A stretch of DNA of 64,000 bases, from assembly GCF_002101705.1 (NCBI RefSeq), contig NZ_LQPC01000020.1:288334-352333 (forward strand), written 5' to 3'. This document shows positions 35,526 to 44,398 of this stretch, piece by piece. The translations under genes and the position numbers were made by a program. The notes under the pieces were generated by a model. It saw only the letters and a program-made list of their open reading frames with translations, was not told where the DNA came from and did no database searches. The number at the start of each line of letters is the position of its first letter. Position 1 is the first letter of the stretch. The DNA is from Mycolicibacterium iranicum (GTDB taxonomy: Bacteria > Actinomycetota > Actinomycetes > Mycobacteriales > Mycobacteriaceae).

Positions 35526-37904
35526 ATGCGAGTTGACGGGCGGGACGTCGCTGTCTCAGGCAACCTGCTCCAGCCGCTGACCCGACGCACCAATGACATC
35601 GTGCGGCTGTCACTTGCCGGGTTGTTCCTGGTCGTCATCGTCACCAGCTCGCTGATCACCCGAAACGAGTGGGACGCGCTGGAGCGTTCGATCTCCGGAA
35701 TCGTCGGAGTGCTCAGCCCGACGCAATCGAACACCGTCTATCTCATCTACGGCATCGCCATTCTCGGATTGCCGTTCTTCATCCTGATCGGTCTGGTCCT
35801 CGCGCGGCAGTGGAAACTGCTGGGCGCCTACGCCGCAGCCGGAATTCTCGCCATTCTGGCGTTGTCGATCACGGGAAATGGCATCGCCGCGCCGCGCTGG
35901 CATTTCGACCTGACCGAGCGGCTCGACACGCTGCTGTCGCAATTCCTCGACGACCCGCGGTGGATCGCGATGCTGGCGGCGGTGCTGACGGTGTCGGGAC
36001 CGTGGTTGCCCGCGCGATGGCGACATTGGTGGTGGGCGCTGTTGCTGGCATTCGTGCCGATCCACCTGGTCGTCAGCGCGGTCGTCCCGGCTCGGTCGCT
36101 GCTCGGCCTGGCGGTCGGGTGGTTTGTCGGTGCACTGGTCGTACTTGTCAGCGGTACCCCGGCGCTGGAGGTTCCCCTCGACGGGGCGGTCCGCGCGATC
36201 ACCCGCCGGGGTTTCCCGGTGTCCGCGCTGCAGGTGGTCCGTCCCGCAGGCCAGGGGCCGATGGTCCTGACTGCCACCCAGGACGGGCCAGACGGCGAGA
36301 GCGCGATCGTCGAACTGTACGGACCGCATCAGCGCGGGGGCGGCTTCCTGCGCCAGTTCTGGCGCAAGCTGCGGCTGCGCGACAGCGAAACCGCGCCGAT
36401 CCAGCCGTCGATGCGCCGCGCGGTCGAGCACCGCGCGCTGATGGCGCTGGCCGTCGGCAACCTGGGGATGGCCAACACGTCTCCGATCGCGGTGGCCACA
36501 CTGGACCGCGGCTGGACGGTGTACGCGCACAAGCCCGCCCGTGGAACCCCGATCGAGGGCTGCGCCGAGGACATTCCGGTGAGCCGGGTCTGGGATTCGC
36601 TGGGGGTGCTGCACAGTCAGCAGATCTCGCACGGCGATCTGCGCGGCACCGAGATCACCGTCGTCGACGGCACACCGGTGTTCGGCGGCTTCAGCAGCGC
36701 CGAGTACGGCGCGTCGGACGCGCACCTGCACACCGACGTCGCCCAGCTGCTCATCACGTCGGCCGACCTCTACGGCGCTCCGAAGGCCGTCGCGGCGGCC
36801 ATCACCGTCTTCGGTAACGACGTCGTGCTCGCGGCGTCGCGCCGGTTGACGAAAGCCGCTGTGCCCAAACGCGTTCGGGACTCGGTGCGCGACGCGGGCA
36901 CCGCGATGGCCACTCTCCGGGACGAGGTCAAGCAGCAAACCGGCGCCGATCAGATCAAGACGGCGACGATCACCCGCTTCACCAGGAGCCAGCTGATCCA
37001 GATCGTGCTGCTGGTCGCGCTCGTCTACGTCGCATACCCGTTCATCAGCTCGGTGCCGGTGTTCTTCTCCGAGCTGCAGTCGGCGAACTGGTGGTGGGCG
37101 CTGGCCGGGCTGCTCGTCTCAGCGCTGAAGTACCTGGGTGCGGCGGCGGCGCTGTGGGCGTGCGCGGACGGGATGGTCGGTTTCTGGACGTTGTCGGTCA
37201 TGCAGGTGGCCAACACGTTCGCCGCCACGACGACGCCTGCGGGCGTCGGGGGCCTCGCGCTGAGCACCAGGTTCCTGCAGAAGGGTGGGCTCGGCGCGCT
37301 GCGGGCCACCACCGCCGTGGCGATGCAGCAGTCGGTGCAGGTGATCACCCACATCACGCTGCTGATCATCTTCAGCACCGTCGCGGGCGCATCGGCGGAT
37401 CTGTCGCGTTTCGTACCGGACGCGACGGTGATCTATCTGATCGCCGGCGTGGTGCTCGGCGCGATCGGCATCTCGCTGTTCGTGCCGAAGCTGCGGCACT
37501 GGCTGGGCACCGCGGTAAGGCCGAAGCTCAAGGAGGTTCTCGACGACCTGGTGCTGCTGGCGCGCGAGCCCAAAAGGCTGGCGATCATCATCGTGGGTTG
37601 TGCGACAACAACTCTCGGATCGGCTCTGGCGCTGTGGGCGAGCATTGAGGCCTTCGGCGGGGATGCCAGCTTCATCACCGTCACGATCGTGACGATGGTC
37701 GGCGGAACGTTGGCCTCGGCCGCTCCGACCCCCGGCGGTGTCGGCGCCGTGGAAGCGGCGCTGATCGGTGGGCTCGCGGCCTTCGGCGTGCCCGCCGCGG
37801 TGGCGGTGCCCTCGGTGCTGCTGTACCGGATTCTGACCTGCTGGCTGCCGGTGTTCCTCGGCTGGCCGATCATGCGGTGGCTCACCAACAAAGAGATGGT
37901 CTGA
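35526..37904 (+). CDS. Large membrane protein: kinase-like middle plus LPG-synthase/flippase TM domain
   Basis: A 792-residue multi-pass protein. Residues about 25-215 hold several membrane helices (LAGLFLVVIVTSSLI, LPFFILIGLVLA, WWALLLAFVPIHLVVSAVV). Residues about 220-470 form a soluble domain with a protein-kinase-like fragment, LHSQQISHGDLRGTEITVVD, then GTPVFGGFSSAEYG in place of DFG, and HTDVAQLL. The C-terminal part from about 490 is the UPF0104/LPG_synthase_TM domain, with LLVALVYVAYPFISSVP, FAATTTPAGVGGLALSTRFL, and APTPGGVGAVEAAL. Such domains occur in MprF and in lipid flippases. The kinase lacks a normal DFG Asp. Probable lipid transport across the membrane; substrate unknown. Confidence 0.75.
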   Translation: MRVDGRDVAVSGNLLQPLTRRTNDIVRLSLAGLFLVVIVTSSLITRNEWDALERSISGIVGVLSPTQSNTVYLIYGIAILGLPFFILIGLVLARQWKLLGAYAAAGILAILALSITGNGIAAPRWHFDLTERLDTLLSQFLDDPRWIAMLAAVLTVSGPWLPARWRHWWWALLLAFVPIHLVVSAVVPARSLLGLAVGWFVGALVVLVSGTPALEVPLDGAVRAITRRGFPVSALQVVRPAGQGPMVLTATQDGPDGESAIVELYGPHQRGGGFLRQFWRKLRLRDSETAPIQPSMRRAVEHRALMALAVGNLGMANTSPIAVATLDRGWTVYAHKPARGTPIEGCAEDIPVSRVWDSLGVLHSQQISHGDLRGTEITVVDGTPVFGGFSSAEYGASDAHLHTDVAQLLITSADLYGAPKAVAAAITVFGNDVVLAASRRLTKAAVPKRVRDSVRDAGTAMATLRDEVKQQTGADQIKTATITRFTRSQLIQIVLLVALVYVAYPFISSVPVFFSELQSANWWWALAGLLVSALKYLGAAAALWACADGMVGFWTLSVMQVANTFAATTTPAGVGGLALSTRFLQKGGLGALRATTAVAMQQSVQVITHITLLIIFSTVAGASADLSRFVPDATVIYLIAGVVLGAIGISLFVPKLRHWLGTAVRPKLKEVLDDLVLLAREPKRLAIIIVGCATTTLGSALALWASIEAFGGDASFITVTIVTMVGGTLASAAPTPGGVGAVEAALIGGLAAFGVPAAVAVPSVLLYRILTCWLPVFLGWPIMRWLTNKEMV

Positions 37905-37912
37905 GCACCCTT

Positions 37913-38007
37913 CCGCACCGCGAACTCCGCACCGCGAGCTCCGCACCGCGAGCGCGCGCGTCTGCTCGGCGAGCCCCGCACCGCGAGCGCGCGCGTCTGC
38001 TCGGCGA
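37913..38007. repeat. Tandem intergenic repeats
   Basis: The 11-mer CCGCACCGCGA begins at 37913, 37927, 37941 and 37976. The last two are parts of a near-perfect 35-bp tandem unit that also carries GCGCGCGCGTCTGCTCGGCG. The array fills most of the gap between the membrane protein and the SsuD-like gene. I see no gene in it. Confidence 0.8.
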
Positions 38008-38126
38008 CACGCCGCAATCTTTGGCATTTCGCGCACCCTCGCCGCGAACGAGCGCGCGCAGCGGACCAAAGAATCGGCGTGACGCAAACCGGTGACCGCT
38101 CCAGCGGCGGCGGGGAAGATTTCGTG

Positions 38127-39302
38127 GTGACTCATGCGATCAAACTGCACTGGTTCCTCCCGACCTACGGTGACAGCCGGCTGATCGTCGGCGGCGGTCA
38201 CGGCACACCGGCAGGCGCGGCACGTGGCGATCGCGACGCATCGATCGACTACCTCGCATCCATCGTGCGCGCCGCCGAGACGTTCGGCTTCACCGGTGCA
38301 CTGATTCCGACGGGCGCCTGGTGTGAGGACGCCTTCATCACCGCTGCGCTGTTGGCAAGAGAGACAACGTCACTTGGTTTCCTGGTGGCATTCCGGCCCG
38401 GCCTCGTCAGCCCCACGCTCTCCGCCCAGATGGCGGCCACCTTCGCGCGGCACGCCCCGGGCCGGATCCTGCTCAACGTGGTGATCGGCGGCGAGGCACA
38501 CGAGCAGCGCGCGTTCGGCGACCACCTCGACAAGGACAGCCGATACGCCCGCGCCGACGAATTTCTCGACGTCGTGCGCCGGCTGTGGGACGGCCAGACG
38601 GTCTCGCGCGACGGCGAGCACATAAAGGTCGAGAACGCCTCGCTGGCGACACTGCCGAACCCGGTGCCGCCGTTGTACTTCGGCGGCAGCTCCGCCGCCG
38701 CCGGCCCGGTGGCGGCGCGCCACGCCGACGTCTACCTGACCTGGGGTGAGCCCCCGGCCGCCGTGGCCCAGAAGATCGACTGGATCCGCAGGCTGGCGGC
38801 CAAGCAAGGCAGGAAGCCACGCTTCGGGATCAGGCTCCACGTGATCGCCCGCGATTCCTCCACCGCGGCGTGGGCGGAGGCGAACCGACTGATCGGCGCC
38901 CTCGATGAGGAGACGGTGCGCAATGCGCAGGAAGGGCTGAGCCGCAGCCAATCCGAAGGCCAGAAGCGCATGCTCGCTCTCCACGAGCAGCATCGCGCGA
39001 ACGGAAGCTGGCACGACGCCCGCTCCCTGGAGATCGCGCCGAACCTGTGGGCGGGCGTGGGCCTGGTGCGCGGCGGCGCCGGCACCGCACTGGTGGGCAG
39101 CCACACCGAGGTCGCCGACCGCATCGCCGAGTACGCCGAGGTCGGTATCGACGAATTCATCTTCTCCGGCTATCCGCACCTTGAGGAGCTGTTCTGGCTC
39201 GGCGAGGGAGTGGTGCCGCTGTTACGGGAACGAGGCCTGTACGCCCCTGATGCGAAAGCCGTTGCAAAGTCCTCGATCCCGTTCGTGGGCGCGACGCGCT
39301 GA
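38127..39302 (+). CDS. Alkanesulfonate monooxygenase SsuD-like, FMNH2-dependent
   Basis: A 391-residue bacterial luciferase-fold enzyme predicted to release sulfite from alkanesulfonates using FMNH2 and oxygen. KLHWFLPTYGDSRLIVGGGH at the N-terminus, FGFTGALIPTGAWCEDAFIT, LLNVVIGGEAHEQRAFGD and FSGYPHLEELFWLGEGVVPL match SsuD closely. GTG 38127 is chosen because GGGGAAG lies eight bases upstream and the SsuD homology begins here; GTG 38124 and an upstream GTG at 38079 are in frame. No ABC sulfonate transporter or FMN reductase gene is adjacent, so it may act on a dedicated substrate. Confidence 0.85.
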   Translation: MTHAIKLHWFLPTYGDSRLIVGGGHGTPAGAARGDRDASIDYLASIVRAAETFGFTGALIPTGAWCEDAFITAALLARETTSLGFLVAFRPGLVSPTLSAQMAATFARHAPGRILLNVVIGGEAHEQRAFGDHLDKDSRYARADEFLDVVRRLWDGQTVSRDGEHIKVENASLATLPNPVPPLYFGGSSAAAGPVAARHADVYLTWGEPPAAVAQKIDWIRRLAAKQGRKPRFGIRLHVIARDSSTAAWAEANRLIGALDEETVRNAQEGLSRSQSEGQKRMLALHEQHRANGSWHDARSLEIAPNLWAGVGLVRGGAGTALVGSHTEVADRIAEYAEVGIDEFIFSGYPHLEELFWLGEGVVPLLRERGLYAPDAKAVAKSSIPFVGATR

Positions 39303-39307
39303 CGATC

Positions 39308-40534
39308 TCAGTCAATTGCGCAAGGTAGCGCCTTGATTCCGTGAACGAATACCGACCGCAGCGGATCCGGCGGTGCGGTGGTGTGCAGATTCGGGAATGC
39401 CGCCAGTAGCTTGCCCAGCACTACCCGGATCTCCATTCGTGCTAGGCCCGCACCCAGACAGAAATGCGGGCCCCCTGCACCGAAGGCGACGTGGTCGCGG
39501 GCGTTCTCACGGTTGATGTCGAAGCGGGCCGGATCCACGAAGACGCCGGGATCGTGATTCGCGGCCAGGTACCACACCACCACCTTGTCTCCGGCGGGAA
39601 TGACGTGCTCGCCGAGCTGGACATCGACGGTGGCGTTGCGGCGCATGTGCAGCACCGGCGAGGACCAGCGCAGCACCTCCTCGATGGCGTTGGCGGCTTG
39701 GCCGTCGAAGTCGCCGGCCAGCGCGTGCTTCTGCTCCGGGTGCCGGCTCAGCAGATGCATCGCCCACGTCAATCCGGTACGTGTGGTGTCGTTGCCCGCC
39801 GCGGCCAGCAAGATGACGAATGACCCGAACTCTGTTGCTGTCAGGCGCTTTCCGTCGACTTCGGCATGCATCAGATGCGAGGTGATGTCGTCACCGGGGT
39901 TCTGCCGCCGGCTTCGGCCCAGGTCGATGGTGTATTCGAAGAACTCCGCGACGGCCCGCAAGCTGGTGTCGACGTCGCTGACCTGTCCATCATTGACGCC
40001 GAGGATGAGATCGATCAGTTCCCGGAGCGCGGGACGGTCGCTGACGGGGATGCCCAACAGGTCGGCGATCACCTGGAAGGGCAGATTGGCGCCGACGGTT
40101 TCGACGAAGTCGAATTCGCGCCGCTCCCTGATTGTTTTCACGATCTCGGTTGCAAGCTCACCGACGTAGTCCGTCATCTGCCGGATCGCCCTGGGCGAGA
40201 ACGCGACCTGCACCAGTCGGCGGTACTGCTGATGCTTGGGGTCATCCATGGCGATGATCGAGCCGAGCACCTCCAGCAGTTCGGGCGGCATGTCGTCCAG
40301 CGAGAAACCCCGCGTGCTGGTGAAACTCGCCGGATCCCGGGTCACCGCGCGTACCGCGGCGTGGGACGTGACCGACCAGAAGCCGGCTCCCGACCGCTGC
40401 GGAATGAACTCGACCCCGTCGCTGCGCTCGCGCATCACAGCGAATGCGGAGAGGCGTGTGTCGATGTCGCTGTCCCAGAACGGGCTGAGAACCGACGGAT
40501 CGGTGGGGCATTCGATCCGAGGTGTTGACTCCAT
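39308..40534 (-). CDS. Cytochrome P450, CYP124/125/142-like
   Basis: A 408-residue soluble bacterial P450. The I-helix oxygen-binding motif is LLAAAGNDTTRTGLTWA, the K-helix ExxR is EEVLRWSSPV, and the heme loop FGAGGPHFCLGAGLAR carries the proximal cysteine near 359. AMDDPKHQQYRRLVQVAFSP resembles the CYP124/125/142 group, which oxidises steroid side chains and branched lipids in mycobacteria, so a lipid or sterol substrate is likely. Redox partners are not adjacent. It is divergent from mceA, and its ATG (40532-40534) is embedded in an 18-bp palindrome. Confidence 0.92.
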   Translation of the reverse strand: MESTPRIECPTDPSVLSPFWDSDIDTRLSAFAVMRERSDGVEFIPQRSGAGFWSVTSHAAVRAVTRDPASFTSTRGFSLDDMPPELLEVLGSIIAMDDPKHQQYRRLVQVAFSPRAIRQMTDYVGELATEIVKTIRERREFDFVETVGANLPFQVIADLLGIPVSDRPALRELIDLILGVNDGQVSDVDTSLRAVAEFFEYTIDLGRSRRQNPGDDITSHLMHAEVDGKRLTATEFGSFVILLAAAGNDTTRTGLTWAMHLLSRHPEQKHALAGDFDGQAANAIEEVLRWSSPVLHMRRNATVDVQLGEHVIPAGDKVVVWYLAANHDPGVFVDPARFDINRENARDHVAFGAGGPHFCLGAGLARMEIRVVLGKLLAAFPNLHTTAPPDPLRSVFVHGIKALPCAID

Positions 40535-40548
40535 ACTTTAAAGTATGG
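40531..40548. promoter_or_regulatory. Palindromic operator over the P450 start codon
   Basis: CCATACTTTAAAGTATGG is a perfect 18-bp palindrome in the P450-mceA gap, and its left end contains the P450 start codon. On the P450 strand TACTTT lies 6-11 bases before the ATG, fitting the TANNNT -10 pattern of a leaderless mycobacterial promoter. A repressor bound here would block initiation. No further gene or clear motif was seen in the rest of the gap up to 40733. Confidence 0.7.
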
Positions 40549-40733
40549 CACATGGGCGGTCGCCAATTTCTCAGCGCTTCCGTTAATAAAGACTGTTTGC
40601 CGAAATCGAAGTTCTGTACGGAAACGTATGTTGTACTGACGCGACGCGTTCAGCTCAGTGATCGAGGGGCGGCCATGCAGTCCATCGCGCGAACAGGCCA
40701 ACTCCGCCGACGTATCGACGGATCGGAGCGGCC

Positions 40734-41924
40734 GTGACCCGCTCCTACCGACTGGCGGGGGCGCTCCTCGTCATCGTGGCCGTTGCCGTAATGACGCTGA
40801 TCTACCTCCAGTTTCGGGGAGCATTGACGCCATCGGTCCAGCTGACGGTGCTCGCGCCGCGCGCGGGCCTGGTGCTCGATCCCGGGTCCAAGGTCACCCT
40901 CGACGGTGTACCGATCGGGCGGGTCACGCGCGTGGAGCTGATCAGCGACGAAGAAGTCCCGTCCGCACGCATCCTGGTCGACGTCGAACCGAAGTACCTC
41001 CCGGTCCTTCCTGTCAACGTCGAGACGACGATCACTGCGTCGACAGTCTTCGGCAACAAGTACGTGTCGTTCCGCTCGCCCCGCGATCCTCAGCGTCCTG
41101 TCACCTCGTCGGACGTGCTGCAGGTCGCGTCCGGCTCGGTGACTACCGAGTTCAACTCCCTCTTCGAGGCGGTCACCGATATCGCCGAAAAGGTGGACCC
41201 CATCGAGCTCAACATGACGCTGAAGGCGACGGCCACCGCCCTGACCGGTCTGGGCGATGACTTCGGTCGGTCCCTCATCGACGCCAATTCGGTTCTTGGC
41301 AGGGTGAATCCGAGAATGCCGCAACTGCGACAGGATATCGATCGGCTCGCCGACCTCGCCGAGATCTACCAGGGTGCCGCGCAACCTCTGCTCGACGGAC
41401 TGCGGGACGCGCTGGTCACCGTCCGCACGCTCGACGACGAACAAGACAGTCTCGATGCCGCGCTGTTGGCCACGCTGGGATTCGCGGAGTCGGGCGCCGA
41501 CACTGTCGAACGCTCCACACCGTTTCTGGTGCGAGGTCAGACAGACCTCACGTCCACCGCGGAGCTTTTGGACGAGTATTCCCCCGCCCTGTTCTGCACC
41601 ATCCGCAACTATCACGACGTGGCACCGAAAGTCTCTGCGGCCCTGGGGAAGAACGGCTACGCCGCGGTGACGTCCACTGAGCTTCTCGGCGGTGCTGCAC
41701 CGTACGTCTACCCCGACAACCTGCCTCGTACCAACGCCAGGGGCGGGCCGGGCGGCGCCCCGGGCTGCTGGCAGCCCATCACCCGCGACTTGTGGCCGGC
41801 ACCCGCACTGGTCATGGACACGGGAGCATCGGTGGCCCCCTACAACCACTTCGAACTGGGACAGCCTCTGCTCAACGAGTATGTGTGGGGCCGCCAGGTC
41901 GGTGAGTACACGGTCAACCCATGA
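40734..41924 (+). CDS. mceA: Mce-family protein A
   Basis: Mce proteins form a tube-like assembly that carries lipids from the outer envelope to a YrbE/MceG ABC transporter. This 396-residue MceA has one N-terminal transmembrane helix (LAGALLVIVAVAVMTLIYLQ, 8-27), the MlaD/MCE domain at about 34-115 (VQLTVLAPRAGLVLDPGSKV, ASTVFGNKYVSFR), and the helical Mce C-terminal domain with VLGRVNPRMPQLRQDIDRLA and TIRNYHDVAPKV. The GTG start has GGAG upstream. Its stop overlaps the mceB start (ATGA). Unusually, no yrbE genes precede it. Confidence 0.92.
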   Translation: MTRSYRLAGALLVIVAVAVMTLIYLQFRGALTPSVQLTVLAPRAGLVLDPGSKVTLDGVPIGRVTRVELISDEEVPSARILVDVEPKYLPVLPVNVETTITASTVFGNKYVSFRSPRDPQRPVTSSDVLQVASGSVTTEFNSLFEAVTDIAEKVDPIELNMTLKATATALTGLGDDFGRSLIDANSVLGRVNPRMPQLRQDIDRLADLAEIYQGAAQPLLDGLRDALVTVRTLDDEQDSLDAALLATLGFAESGADTVERSTPFLVRGQTDLTSTAELLDEYSPALFCTIRNYHDVAPKVSAALGKNGYAAVTSTELLGGAAPYVYPDNLPRTNARGGPGGAPGCWQPITRDLWPAPALVMDTGASVAPYNHFELGQPLLNEYVWGRQVGEYTVNP

Positions 41925-42961
41925 AGCTTCGGCACACCGCGGTCAGACTCGGCGCCGCCTCACTGGTCCTGTTGACCTTCACCGCGTTGATCATCGTGGT
42001 CTTCGGTCAGTTGCGGTTCGATCGCACGCACACCTATTTCGCAAAGTTCAGCAATGCCAGCGGAATCCGGCCCGGTCAGTTCGTCCGTGCCGCCGGAGTC
42101 GAGGTCGGCAAGGTCGGCGAGATCCACCTCGACGCAGACGGTCACACCATCGTCGTCGCGTTCGACGTCGACGAGTCCCTGCCCATCGATGACGGGACGC
42201 GGGCGCGCATCCGCTACGCCGACCTCATCGGCAACCGCTTCCTCGAACTCGAACAGGGACCCATCGACATACCGGCCGCACCGCTGATGCCCGGCGGGGT
42301 CATCCCCGTGGAACGCACCCAACCCGCGCTCGACCTCGACGCACTCATCGGCGGCTTCGAACCCCTCTTCAAATCCCTTGACCCGAATAAGGTCAACACC
42401 ATCGCCCAATCACTGATCACCGTCTTCCAAGGGCAGGGCGGCACGATCAACGACATCCTCACCCAGGCCGCGCAACTGACGCAGACTCTCGCGCAGCGCG
42501 ATCGCGTCATCGGCGAGGTCATCACCAACCTGAACGTATTGCTTCAGACCACCGCACGGCATCAGCAGGACCTCGACGGGATGGTGGTCGATCTGCGCAA
42601 TCTGGTCGCCGGACTCAACGAACGCGGAGACGACATCGCGGCGGGAGTCGCCGACATCGGAGATACCGCCGGAACCCTCGCTGATCTGCTCGCCGACAAC
42701 CGTCCCGTCCTGCAGAGCACGGTGTCGAAACTCAAGACGGTGCAGGAGCCGCTCGTCAACCAGACCGAGGAGTTCGCGGATCTGCTGAACCGATTGCCGG
42801 ACGCGCTGGCGATACTCGCCCGGTCTGGCGGGATCTACGGCGACTTCTTCAACTTCTACCTCTGCGACGCCAGCCTGAAGCTCAACGGTCTGCAACCCGG
42901 TGGCCCCGTCCGCACCGTCAAGCTGCTCGGCCAGCCCTCGGGGCGGTGTACGCCGAAATGA
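41921..42961 (+). CDS. mceB: Mce-family protein B
   Basis: The second Mce subunit, 346 residues. An N-terminal helix (ASLVLLTFTALIIVVFGQL) is followed by the MCE domain with YFAKFSNASGIRPGQFVRAA, VEVGKVGEI, and RIRYADLIGNRFLELEQGP. The helical region has LNVLLQTTARHQQDLDGMVV and ends with FFNFYLCDASLKLNG, a MceB hallmark. It overlaps both neighbours by four bases (ATGA at each junction). Confidence 0.92.
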   Translation: MKLRHTAVRLGAASLVLLTFTALIIVVFGQLRFDRTHTYFAKFSNASGIRPGQFVRAAGVEVGKVGEIHLDADGHTIVVAFDVDESLPIDDGTRARIRYADLIGNRFLELEQGPIDIPAAPLMPGGVIPVERTQPALDLDALIGGFEPLFKSLDPNKVNTIAQSLITVFQGQGGTINDILTQAAQLTQTLAQRDRVIGEVITNLNVLLQTTARHQQDLDGMVVDLRNLVAGLNERGDDIAAGVADIGDTAGTLADLLADNRPVLQSTVSKLKTVQEPLVNQTEEFADLLNRLPDALAILARSGGIYGDFFNFYLCDASLKLNGLQPGGPVRTVKLLGQPSGRCTPK

Positions 42962-44397
42962 GAACACTCTCCTCGGGCAAGCTCGTCCGCACCGGATTCA
43001 TGGGCATCGTGATCACCGCGCTGGTGACCGGTGTCGGTCAGAGCATCACCACAGTGCCGATGTTGTTCGCCACCCCCGAGTATTTCGGCCAGTTCAGCGA
43101 GAGCGGCGGGCTCCACACCGGAGACACTGTGCGGCTCAACGGGATGGATGTGGGGTCGGTGTCGTCGGTCAAGGTCGACGGTGACCGCGTCCGTGTCGGA
43201 TTCACGCTGGGAGCGACGACTGTCGGCACCGACAGCCGCGTGAGTATCCGCACCGACACCATCCTGGGCAAGAAGACTTTGGAGATCGAACCGCGCGGCT
43301 CGAACCGGCTCAGAGCCAACGCCACGCTGCCGCTTCAGCAGAGCACCACGCCGTACCAGATCTACGACGCTTTCGATGACCTCACCCGCTCCACTGCCGG
43401 CTGGGACATCGACAGCCTCAAGGAGTCGCTGAACGTGCTGTCGGAGACCATCACGGCCACCGCGCCGGACCTGTCGGCCGCCCTTCGAGGTGTTGCCGAG
43501 TTCTCCGACACCATCGGCACCCGTGACGATCAGCTCAACGATCTGCTGGCCAACGCCGATCAGGTCGCCACCGTGCTTGGCAATCGCAGCGACAACATCA
43601 ATCAGCTGGTCCTCAACGCTCAGGCTCTGCTGGCGAAATTCAATTCCCGCCAATCCGATATCGACGCGTTGCTGGGCAATGTCGTCGCCGTTTCCACGCA
43701 GGTGTCGGGTCTCATCGACGACAATCCCAATCTGAACGCGGTACTGGTGCAATTGCGCACTCTCTCTGAGACTTTGGTGGCGAACAAGACGAAGCTGACG
43801 CAGACGTTGGCGACGGTCGACAGGTTCGTCGGTGCGATCTCCGAGGCGGTGGCGTCGGGCCCGTACTTCAAGGTGATGGTGGCCAACCTGATCCCGGGCC
43901 AGATCCTGCAACCGTTCATCGACGCCGCCTTCAAAAAGCGCGGGATAGACCCCCAGAAGTTCTGGGGTGATGCGGGCCTGCCTGCCTTCCGATTTCCCGA
44001 CCCCAACGGACAAGGCTTCCCCAACGGCGCACCGCCTCCCTCTCCAGCGCCGCTCGAAGGCATCCCCGAATTCCCCGGGCCCGCAGTGGAGAAGGGCTCA
44101 CCGTGCTCCTACACACCCGCACTCGGCGCGCTGCCGACTCCCGACGATCCCCTCCCCTGCAGTCGGGAAACGATGGGACCCTTCGGCGACAACCCCTACG
44201 GCCCCAACTACGGCCCGCCCCGAGTCGCTGTCACGGATCCGCAGCCCGAACGTGCGCCTGCGCCGGGGATTCCGGCCGCCGCAGCACCCGGCCAGGCGAC
44301 GCCGGTTGTGCCCGGCACGACGGTGCCGCTTCCCGACGCGCCCCCCGGCGCGCGGACCGTGCCTACGGCGCCCACGCCCGCACAGGTCGGACAGTGA
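42958..44397 (+). CDS. mceC: Mce-family protein C
   Basis: A 479-residue MceC starting at ATG 42958, which overlaps the mceB stop. It has an N-terminal hydrophobic segment (FMGIVITALVTGVGQSIT), the MCE domain with YFGQFSESGGLHTGDTVRLN and IRTDTILGKKTLEIEPRG, and a coiled helical region with ANADQVATVLGNRSDNINQL. The last 120 residues are a long Pro/Ala-rich tail, common in MceC and thought to lie in the periplasm. Confidence 0.92.
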   Translation: MRTLSSGKLVRTGFMGIVITALVTGVGQSITTVPMLFATPEYFGQFSESGGLHTGDTVRLNGMDVGSVSSVKVDGDRVRVGFTLGATTVGTDSRVSIRTDTILGKKTLEIEPRGSNRLRANATLPLQQSTTPYQIYDAFDDLTRSTAGWDIDSLKESLNVLSETITATAPDLSAALRGVAEFSDTIGTRDDQLNDLLANADQVATVLGNRSDNINQLVLNAQALLAKFNSRQSDIDALLGNVVAVSTQVSGLIDDNPNLNAVLVQLRTLSETLVANKTKLTQTLATVDRFVGAISEAVASGPYFKVMVANLIPGQILQPFIDAAFKKRGIDPQKFWGDAGLPAFRFPDPNGQGFPNGAPPPSPAPLEGIPEFPGPAVEKGSPCSYTPALGALPTPDDPLPCSRETMGPFGDNPYGPNYGPPRVAVTDPQPERAPAPGIPAAAAPGQATPVVPGTTVPLPDAPPGARTVPTAPTPAQVGQ

Positions 44398-44398
44398 C

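Noticed and set aside
37913..38007. CRISPR array
   Set aside because: The repeats are tandem without unique spacers of even length, and no cas gene is near.
43967..44398. N-terminal extension of mceD into mceC
   Set aside because: The MceD homology and membrane helix start after ATG 44399; the extension is an out-of-frame reading of mceC.
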